The position numbers and the translations under genes were made by a program. A stretch of DNA of 10,375 nucleotides from Acidimicrobiia bacterium (GTDB taxonomy: Bacteria > Actinomycetota > Acidimicrobiia > Spongiisociales > UBA5794), in NCBI GenBank assembly GCA_029934555.1, contig JAOZMA010000032.1:1-10375 (forward strand). Direction: 5' to 3'. The notes below the pieces were generated by a model. That model searched no databases, had not been told where the DNA came from, and worked only from the letters and a program-made list of their open reading frames with translations. This document shows positions 5,279 through 10,375 of the stretch, piece by piece; position 1 is the stretch's first letter; the number at the start of each line of letters is the position of its first letter.

Positions 5279-6901
5279 ATGGGCCTTCGAAACACAGCGC
5301 TTGCAAAACTCAATGGTGGTTCGTTCGATGTTCTGATCATCGGAGGCGGGATCAACGGTGCCGTATCTGCCGCCGTTCTCGCCGGGCGGGGCGCAACCGT
5401 AGCGCTCGTCGATCGCGGTGACTTCGGGAGCTTCACCAGCCAGGAATCGTCCAACCTCGTATGGGGCGGCTTCAAATACCTCGAGGGATACGAGATCTTG
5501 CTCGTCCGCAAGCTCTGTGTTTCGAGGAACCGGCTCATCAAGGCCTACCCGGACAACATCAAGCCGATTCCGTTCATCGCGGCTCTTGATGAAGAGTCGC
5601 CACATCCCACATGGCTCGCGGCTCTAGGCGCCACTGGATACTGGGGAATCGGGAGCTTCCGCACCCACCGTCCCAGGCACCTCTCCACAGAGAAGATCGG
5701 CGAACTCGCGCCGATGGTGAACCTCGAAGGGGTCGTCGGAGGAATCGAGTACTACGACGCCTACCTGCCGGACAACGACTCTCGCTTCGTCTTCAGCTTC
5801 GTGCGATCGGCGCTCGATGTCGGGGCGACCGCTGCGAACTACGTCGAGGTGGTTGGCGCCGAACGTCAGGACGGGCGGTGGCAGGTCACCCTGCGGGACG
5901 TCGACTCCGGCGACGAGCCGTTCACCTGCACGGCCCGCATCGTGGTCAACGCGGCCGGTCCATTCATCGACGGCGTGAGTGAAGAACTCGACGTTCGAAC
6001 CGACCATCGGGTCGTGTATTCGAAGGGGATCCACCTCATCGTTCCCCAGATAACGCCGGACGAGCGCGTGTTGGCGTTCTACGACAACACGGGAAGGCTC
6101 TTCTATGTCATCCCCATGGGTCGGCGCTCGGTGATCGGAACCACCGATACCCGCATCGACACGCCGTATACAGAGGTCACAGATGAAGATCGAGACTTCC
6201 TACTCGGCCAGATCAACAGCAAGCTGAATCTGCCGAAACCGCTGACACGGGACGACGTCATCGCGGACCGGAGCGGAGTGCGACCACTTGTCGTCCCTGT
6301 TGGTGGAGGCGACCAGACGGACGTTGACTGGACGAAGCTCTCACGCAAACACGAGATCGAGACCGACAACGACAGATGCGTCATCTCGATCTTCGGGGGC
6401 AAATTGACCGACTGTCTCAACGTCGGAGAAGAGGTCGCTGACGAGGTCGAACAACTCGGCATCCCTCTCGAGAAGGACACCCACACCTGGTACGGAGAGC
6501 CGGCGAAGGCGACCCGGGAAGAGTTCTATCGCCAGGCCAGGCTGATGCGTCTCGACGATCTGCGAGACCGGCCCGATGTGGAACCGCTGTCGGACCGCCT
6601 CTGGCGCAGATACGGGCGGAGGGCCTTCGAGATGCTCGACGAGATCCAGCAGGATCCGTCGATGGGGGAGGACGTCATCGAGAGCGCCGACTACCTTCGC
6701 GTAGAGTTGTGTCTCGCTTCAGAGACCGAGATGGTGACGAAACTCGAAGACTTCCTCCGCCGCCGATCGAAGATCACACAGGTGATCAAGGAAGAAGACG
6801 TGCGGTCATCACCGGGCCTCCACGAAGCCGCAGAGATCCTCTTCGGTGACGACGCCGACGCCCGGCTGGCCGAATACTGGGGCTCGCTGCGCTCGCCGTA
6901 G
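5279..6901 (+). CDS. glpD: FAD-dependent glycerol-3-phosphate dehydrogenase, GlpD-like
   Basis: A 540-residue protein with a DAO-type FAD fold. Visible landmarks are the dinucleotide-binding segment VLIIGGGINGA (18-28), the GlpD-type stretch GDFGSFTSQESSNLVWGG (47-64), VVNAAGPFIDG (222-232), LFYVIPMGRRSVIGTTDT (274-291), RSGVRPLV (331-338) and FGGKLTDCLNVGEEV (372-386). A helical C-terminal domain follows from about 410. Enzymes of this family oxidise sn-glycerol-3-phosphate to dihydroxyacetone phosphate at the membrane and pass electrons to quinone. Classical GlpD has an IHGG-type motif where this protein has VWGG (61-64); I recall the NL-x-WGG-x-KYLE form in a separate GlpD-like group, so the substrate rests partly on context. 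Length is between E. coli (about 500) and B. subtilis (about 555) GlpD. It starts 48 nt after the UgpE-like gene in the same direction, placing oxidation next to uptake. Confidence 0.85.
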   Translation: MGLRNTALAKLNGGSFDVLIIGGGINGAVSAAVLAGRGATVALVDRGDFGSFTSQESSNLVWGGFKYLEGYEILLVRKLCVSRNRLIKAYPDNIKPIPFIAALDEESPHPTWLAALGATGYWGIGSFRTHRPRHLSTEKIGELAPMVNLEGVVGGIEYYDAYLPDNDSRFVFSFVRSALDVGATAANYVEVVGAERQDGRWQVTLRDVDSGDEPFTCTARIVVNAAGPFIDGVSEELDVRTDHRVVYSKGIHLIVPQITPDERVLAFYDNTGRLFYVIPMGRRSVIGTTDTRIDTPYTEVTDEDRDFLLGQINSKLNLPKPLTRDDVIADRSGVRPLVVPVGGGDQTDVDWTKLSRKHEIETDNDRCVISIFGGKLTDCLNVGEEVADEVEQLGIPLEKDTHTWYGEPAKATREEFYRQARLMRLDDLRDRPDVEPLSDRLWRRYGRRAFEMLDEIQQDPSMGEDVIESADYLRVELCLASETEMVTKLEDFLRRRSKITQVIKEEDVRSSPGLHEAAEILFGDDADARLAEYWGSLRSP

Positions 6902-6990
6902 TCAGTAGTCCGTAATCCGTATTCCGTATCGGGTCCTGCTGGTAGCTGGCGGCTCGTAGCTGGCGGCTTTCTGATCTACTGGTCTACTAC
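6902..6990. repeat. Short tandem repeats in the convergent spacer
   Basis: Three different microrepeats lie side by side between the convergent ends of the glpD-like and trans-sulfuration genes. Three 7-mers TCCGTAW occupy 6909-6929. Two copies of GTAGCTGGCGGCTY, period 14, start at 6942 and 6956. An 8-nt period, TGATCTAC/TGGTCTAC, runs from about 6971 to 6987 and extends into the last codons of the minus-strand gene. No hairpin with a T-tract is visible, so I cannot assign a terminator. Confidence 0.7.
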
Positions 6991-8154
6991 TTCCAACGCT
7001 TGGTCCAGGTCTGCGATCAGGTCCTCTACGTCTTCGATGCCTGTCGAGTAGCGGACGAGGCTCTCGGGGATCCCCATTGATGCCCGTTCGTCCGCCGTCA
7101 TTTCGACGTGGCTCGTTGTCGCCGGCGGTCCGACGATGGTCTCAACGGCACCCAGGTTCGCCGCCATGTGCGCCAGTTCGAGGCGGGGGAGCACAGCGCG
7201 GACCGAGTCGAACCCGCCGCGGATCGAGAACGAGAGCACACCTCCGTACCCCTTCATCTGACGGGCTGCGATCTCGTGATGGGGATGTGACTCCAGGCCC
7301 GGGTAGAAGACGGCTTCGACGGCCGGGTGTTCCTCGAGGTGCCGGGCGATGGCCATGGCGCTGGCGTTCTGCCGTTCGACCCGGAGTTGCAGAGTCTTCA
7401 CAGATCGCAGCAACAGATAGGCGGCGAATGGATCGATGGTGGCGCCGTTGATCTCCCGGTAGTGGTAGATCCGGTCGATCAGCTCCCGACTGCCACACAC
7501 GATCCCACCGAGGGCGTCTGCGTGGCCACCGAGGAACTTGGTCGCCGAGTGAACGACGAGGTCTGCGCCGAGTTCGAGGGGGCGTTGGTTGATCGGCGTC
7601 GCGAACGTGTTGTCGACGACCACGACCGCGCCCACGGCGTGTCCTGCGGCAGCAAGACGCTCCAGGTCGAGAACCTTGAGCGTGGGGTTCGTCGGTGTTT
7701 CCAGGTACAGCACGTCGCAGCCCTCAGCCACAGCGGCCTCGATAGCGTCATGATCGTCGGTGGCGATCAGATCGACCTCGACGCCGATGCGGGGGAGGAA
7801 CTCGAGGAACAACTTCGTCGTGCCACCGTAGGTGTCCTTCACGGACACCACCCGATCTCCGGGGCCGAGGAGAGTATGCAGCGTTCCTGAGATTGCGGCC
7901 ATTCCGGTTGCGAAGGCGGTTGCCGTCTCCGCTCGTTCGAGGGCGGCGATGCGCTCTTCGAACACCGCAACCGTCGGGTTCGTGTTTCTGCTGTAGATGT
8001 GGCCGGGGGCTTCGCCAAGAGCGACCGAGATCCACTCGTCGATGTCCTCGTAGCCGAAGCTCACCGACTGGACGATCGGAACCTGCGTCGATCGCTCCCA
8101 CATCGGCTCGTCCTCACCGGCCCACACCGACAGCGTTCCGTCTCCGTAGCCCAT
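6976..8154 (-). CDS. PLP-dependent trans-sulfuration enzyme (cystathionine gamma-synthase/lyase family)
   Basis: A 392-residue member of the Cys/Met metabolism PLP family, at the usual length. Counting from the ATG at 8154, the cofactor lysine is K206 in SATKFLGGHAD. D181 in VVDNTFATP should contact the pyridine nitrogen, Y54 and R56 in YSRNTNPT bind the phosphate of the neighbouring subunit, Y109 is the stacking tyrosine in TYGGT, and R368 in SLVRYSTGIED is the expected substrate-carboxylate arginine. These enzymes act in the cytosol on cystathionine, O-acyl-homoserine or methionine; the sequence does not decide which, so no symbol is given. An AGAGG site lies about 8 nt before ATG 8154. GTG 8163 would abut that site, so the ATG start is preferred. 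It is convergent with the glpD-like gene and divergent from the M20 gene, with which it may share control. Confidence 0.9.
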   Translation of the reverse strand: MGYGDGTLSVWAGEDEPMWERSTQVPIVQSVSFGYEDIDEWISVALGEAPGHIYSRNTNPTVAVFEERIAALERAETATAFATGMAAISGTLHTLLGPGDRVVSVKDTYGGTTKLFLEFLPRIGVEVDLIATDDHDAIEAAVAEGCDVLYLETPTNPTLKVLDLERLAAAGHAVGAVVVVDNTFATPINQRPLELGADLVVHSATKFLGGHADALGGIVCGSRELIDRIYHYREINGATIDPFAAYLLLRSVKTLQLRVERQNASAMAIARHLEEHPAVEAVFYPGLESHPHHEIAARQMKGYGGVLSFSIRGGFDSVRAVLPRLELAHMAANLGAVETIVGPPATTSHVEMTADERASMGIPESLVRYSTGIEDVEDLIADLDQALEVVDQ

Positions 8155-8181
8155 CACAGCCACCTCTCGTTCGATTCGACC

Positions 8182-8217
8182 ACGCTACCAATCACTACGC
8201 TGCTCCCGTCAAAGGAG
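8182..8217. promoter_or_regulatory. Divergent promoter region with strong ribosome binding site
   Basis: The 70-nt spacer between the trans-sulfuration and M20 genes must hold both promoters. On the minus strand TTGACG (8212-8207) and TAGCGT (8187-8182) are separated by 19 nt and resemble -35 and -10 boxes. On the plus strand TACGCT (8196-8201) is a TANNNT -10 candidate. AAAGGAG (8211-8217) is a strong ribosome binding site 7 nt before the GTG at 8225; it decides that start and overlaps the minus-strand -35 candidate. Confidence 0.4.
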
Positions 8218-8224
8218 CACAATC

Positions 8225-9466
8225 GTGGACAAGCATCGCATCGCCGATCGGGCTCTGGAGCTCGTCGCTACCGAGTCTGTCACAGGTGACGAGCAGAGCG
8301 CAATAGACCTCGTGGCGTCGTGGCTTCAACCGATCGCAGACGAGGTCGACGCCTGGGTTACGCCGATGCACGAACTCGAACTCGATCCGGCCTACCCCGG
8401 CCGGGAGATCGAGCGTGATCGAGTGCCGGTGGTCGCCGCTCGCATCACGGGGAATCGTCCCGGGCCGACGATCGTGTTGACCGGACATGTCGACACCGTT
8501 CCCGTAGGTGATTCCGATCGATGGACACGGGATCCGGCGGGCGAGATCGACGGTGACATCCTCTACGGCCGCGGCGCCACCGACATGAAGCTCGGTCTTG
8601 TAGCGGCCATCGAGGCGTTCACGACTCTGGCAGACGAAGGTCGTGAATTCCCGGGCGAAGTTCGTCTCGTGGCAGTCCCCGGCGAAGAGGACGGGGGAAC
8701 CGGCACGCTCGCAGCCATCCGTCGCGGATGGACTGGAGACTTCGTCATCATCACCGAACCAACCTCGGGACCGAATGGGCCGCAGATCGTCGCCGCCCAC
8801 GGAGGTGCGCTCACGTTCACGATCGAGGTCGAAGGCAGATCGGCCCATGCCGCCACGAGACGAGAGGGCGAGTCGGCGCTCGAACACTTCTGGGCGATTC
8901 ACAAGGCCCTTCGAGACATCGAGACAGAGTTGAACGAGGGTGAGACCAATCTGGCGATGGCTTCACTCGGTCTGCCGTATCCGACCACGGTCGGGATCGT
9001 TCACGGCGGGGTGTGGGCATCGAACGTGATGGAGGAGATCACAGCCGAGATCCGGGTCGGGGTAACGATCGATGAGACGATCGCCGAGGCTGAGGATCGG
9101 TTCGAGGGGAGCCTCCGAAGTGCGATCGCCGGGGATCCATGGCTCGACGAGCATCCTCCCCGGATCGAACGGACGGGTGCTGCTTTCGGGTCTTCTTCGA
9201 TCGATACGGCTCATCCTCTGGTCACTGCTGTGAGCGATGCGGCGGCCACGATTACCGGTGTCACTCCCGACCCGATCGGTGTCCCCTACGGGTGTGACAT
9301 GGCTCTCTGGACGCGTGTCGGGGGTGCAGCAACGCTCGTGTACGGTCCGGGAGATGTTCGCACCGCACACGCAACCGACGAGCATGCGTCTCTCTCAGAG
9401 GCTGTTGTCGTGGCAGCGACGCTTGTCGGTGCCGTCCGTCGCATTCAGACGGCGCACGCCGTGTAG
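8225..9466 (+). CDS. M20 family metallopeptidase / amidohydrolase (ArgE/DapE-like)
   Basis: A 413-residue zinc-dependent hydrolase of the M20 clan, which includes acetylornithine deacetylase, succinyl-diaminopimelate desuccinylase and carboxypeptidases. The metal and catalytic residues are all present: H88 and D90 in GHVDTVP, the bridging D120 in GRGATDMK, the general base E154 and ligand E155 in PGEEDGG, E178 in ITEPTS, and H382 in TAHATDEH. The dimerisation (lid) domain spans about 190-300 and carries the conserved GRSAHAA (H208). The GTG start at 8225 follows AAAGGAG with a 7-nt spacer. The enzyme should be cytosolic, as no signal peptide is seen. Which N-acyl amino acid or peptide it cleaves cannot be decided; the neighbouring amino-acid enzyme hints at amino-acid metabolism but does not prove it. 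Confidence 0.88.
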   Translation: MDKHRIADRALELVATESVTGDEQSAIDLVASWLQPIADEVDAWVTPMHELELDPAYPGREIERDRVPVVAARITGNRPGPTIVLTGHVDTVPVGDSDRWTRDPAGEIDGDILYGRGATDMKLGLVAAIEAFTTLADEGREFPGEVRLVAVPGEEDGGTGTLAAIRRGWTGDFVIITEPTSGPNGPQIVAAHGGALTFTIEVEGRSAHAATRREGESALEHFWAIHKALRDIETELNEGETNLAMASLGLPYPTTVGIVHGGVWASNVMEEITAEIRVGVTIDETIAEAEDRFEGSLRSAIAGDPWLDEHPPRIERTGAAFGSSSIDTAHPLVTAVSDAAATITGVTPDPIGVPYGCDMALWTRVGGAATLVYGPGDVRTAHATDEHASLSEAVVVAATLVGAVRRIQTAHAV

Positions 9467-9488
9467 TGGATATGACTTCCTGAGGCTC

Positions 9489-9516
9489 TAACCTGCAAGA
9501 AGCTAACGAGAGGGAG
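9489..9516 (+). promoter_or_regulatory. Candidate -10 box and ribosome binding site of the DUF805 gene
   Basis: TAACCT (9489-9494) fits the TANNNT -10 pattern and would start transcription near 9501. AGGGAG (9511-9516) is a good ribosome binding site 5 nt before the ATG at 9522. No clear -35 box is visible, and read-through from the M20 gene, 55 nt upstream, is equally possible. Confidence 0.3.
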
Positions 9517-9521
9517 TATCG

Positions 9522-9878
9522 ATGGAGAACATCGACTGGCAATACCTGCTGTTCAGTTTTGAGGGACGCATCAACCGGGCAAAGTACTGGTTGGGAGTTG
9601 TCGCCGTAGCGATCGTTCCGTGGCTGTTCTTTATGCTTGCCATTGCCGTCAATTCAACGTTCTTGTACTGGATTGCGGTGCTCGTCTCCTTGATCACGAT
9701 CTGGCCGTCGCTCGCGATCCACATCAAGCGGTGGCACGATCGGGGCAAGTCCGGATGGTGGATTCTCATCGTGTTCGTCCCGTTCATCGGGTGGATCTGG
9801 GCTCTCATCGAGACAGGCTTCCTTCCCGGAACGCCGGGACCGAACGAGTACGGCCCCGACCCGCTTCTCATCCCCTAG
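9522..9878 (+). CDS. DUF805 family small membrane protein
   Basis: A 118-residue protein with the hallmarks of DUF805. The N-terminal FEGRINRAKYW segment (13-23) and the KRWHDRGKSGWW segment (69-80) between membrane spans are the conserved parts of the family. Three hydrophobic spans are visible, at about 23-43, 47-66 and 79-99, followed by a short polar tail rich in Pro and Gly that ends in PDPLLIP. The length is typical. The molecular function of the family is unknown; members are inner-membrane proteins found across bacteria. The start is supported by AGGGAG 5 nt upstream. The gene lies 55 nt after the M20 gene in the same direction and could be co-transcribed with it, but nothing suggests a joint task. 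Confidence 0.92.
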   Translation: MENIDWQYLLFSFEGRINRAKYWLGVVAVAIVPWLFFMLAIAVNSTFLYWIAVLVSLITIWPSLAIHIKRWHDRGKSGWWILIVFVPFIGWIWALIETGFLPGTPGPNEYGPDPLLIP

Positions 9879-9892
9879 AACAGACAATCCGC

Positions 9893-9951
9893 ACAACAGC
9901 GGCACAATCGGTTCGATGCCCTCGGCATCCCTCCGGTCGTGTCGCTGTTGT
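9893..9951. terminator. Compound hairpin between convergent genes, likely bidirectional terminator
   Basis: ACAACAGCGGCAC (9893-9905) pairs with GTGTCGCTGTTGT (9939-9951): 12 Watson-Crick pairs and one G-T pair. Inside it GATGCC (9915-9920) and GGCATC (9924-9929) form a perfect 6-bp stem with a 3-nt loop. It lies 14 nt after the DUF805 stop and 17 nt after the DUF2252 stop on the other strand, where a shared terminator is expected. No T-tract borders it, so termination may need Rho or the structure may protect 3' ends. Confidence 0.5.
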
Positions 9952-9968
9952 CGTTGTGGGACGTTGGT

Positions 9969-10375
9969 TCAGCCGTGGAGATCGGCCTCCAGTTCACCGC
10001 GGTCGATGGCGTCTGAGTACGCCTGATAGTCGGTCTCGTTCTGGTCGGCGTACTTGTCTGCGAACGTGGTGATCGCCTCGTCGAACGTGTCGCTGCTGCC
10101 GAGATAACCATCGATGGCCGCCGGATCGCCGGACCGGGCGTGGGTTCTCGCGAGGGTCCAGCCGCACGCTCTCGCGTAATCGCGGAGATTCTTCTCATCG
10201 GCGTGGTCAACGTCGAACGACTCCTTCCAGTCACGGAGCTGCCGCCAGTAGTAGTCCCGGCCGTCGTGCGCGGGGGACCAACCGAGGAAGATGTCGCTCG
10301 ATGCCTGCATGAGGCGCTGTCCATGAACGACGCGCTCGCCGTGGTTCTTGTACGGGCTCTGCGGAAGATACGCCT
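9969..10375 (-). CDS. DUF2252 family protein, C-terminal part (N-terminus beyond window)
   Basis: The frame is open from the TGA at 9971-9969 to the right edge, giving 134 C-terminal residues. The visible order is typical of the DUF2252 C-terminus: LPQSPYKNHGERVVHGQRLMQ, then SSDIFLGW, DYYWRQLRDWK, YARACGWTLARTHARSGD, and an end rich in Asp and Glu with YADQNETDYQAY. An internal ATG at 10310 is not the start, because the conserved sequence continues upstream of it. Full-length family members are usually about 400-480 residues, so most of the gene lies outside. The family is common in actinobacteria, often described as resembling kinase-like folds, but has no established reaction that I can name. 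It is convergent with the DUF805 gene across a hairpin. Confidence 0.88.
   Translation of the reverse strand, partial: AYLPQSPYKNHGERVVHGQRLMQASSDIFLGWSPAHDGRDYYWRQLRDWKESFDVDHADEKNLRDYARACGWTLARTHARSGDPAAIDGYLGSSDTFDEAITTFADKYADQNETDYQAYSDAIDRGELEADLHG

Noticed and set aside
4622..5605. Long minus-strand open frame of 327 codons opposite ugpE and glpD
   Set aside because: Its translation is very rich in Arg, Glu and Asp with no domain pattern, while the plus-strand frames show clear conserved permease and dehydrogenase motifs. It is a shadow of GC-rich coding.
6902..6990. CRISPR array or mobile-element end
   Set aside because: Units of 7-14 nt without spacers are too short for CRISPR, and there are no terminal inverted repeats or transposase.
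9969..10310. Complete 113-codon gene starting at the ATG at 10310
   Set aside because: The same frame continues upstream to the window edge with conserved DUF2252 sequence, so the ATG is an internal Met of a longer gene.

Overview
The window reads as a chromosomal segment of a moderately GC-rich actinobacterium. An Acidimicrobiia-like member of the Actinomycetota fits best, but that is an inference. The clues are an F420-type (Ddn-like) nitroreductase homologue, an ABC binding lipoprotein with a Thr/Ala/Glu-rich linker, a DUF2252 protein, GTG starts, and a probable leaderless promoter of TANNNT type. No rRNA, tRNA, CRISPR array, insertion sequence or phage gene was seen.

Layout. Positions 1-624 (minus) hold most of a secreted protein made of two copies of a roughly 75-residue helical-looking repeat; it runs off the left edge. 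Upstream of it on the same strand is a Ddn-like deazaflavin-dependent nitroreductase homologue (825-1235). A divergent spacer (1236-1439) then leads to the main unit of the window, a plus-strand cluster at 1440-6901. It encodes a UgpB-like glycerol-3-phosphate binding lipoprotein, a UgpA-like permease with extra membrane segments, a UgpE-like permease, and an FAD-dependent glycerol-3-phosphate dehydrogenase. Convergent to it is a PLP-dependent trans-sulfuration enzyme (6976-8154, minus), which is divergent from an M20 metallopeptidase/deacylase (8225-9466, plus). A small DUF805 membrane protein follows (9522-9878, plus). The right edge carries the C-terminal part of a DUF2252 protein (minus).

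How the genes fit together. UgpB, UgpA and UgpE homologues would bring glycerol-3-phosphate or a glycerophosphodiester into the cell, and the dehydrogenase would oxidise it to dihydroxyacetone phosphate with electrons passed to quinone. The cluster is thus an uptake-plus-oxidation unit for phospholipid-derived glycerol phosphate. No ATPase (UgpC/MsmK type) is in the window, so a shared ATPase elsewhere is expected. A strong GC hairpin sits between the binding-protein gene and the first permease gene. The dehydrogenase may also have its own leaderless promoter overlapped by a 12-bp palindrome.

The most unusual items are the enlarged UgpA homologue (459 residues, about 11 predicted membrane spans), the duplicated secreted repeat protein with a structured leader and a start-overlapping mini-ORF, and a cluster of short tandem repeats in the convergent spacer at 6902-6990. 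I found no clear evidence of a wholly new multi-gene system.
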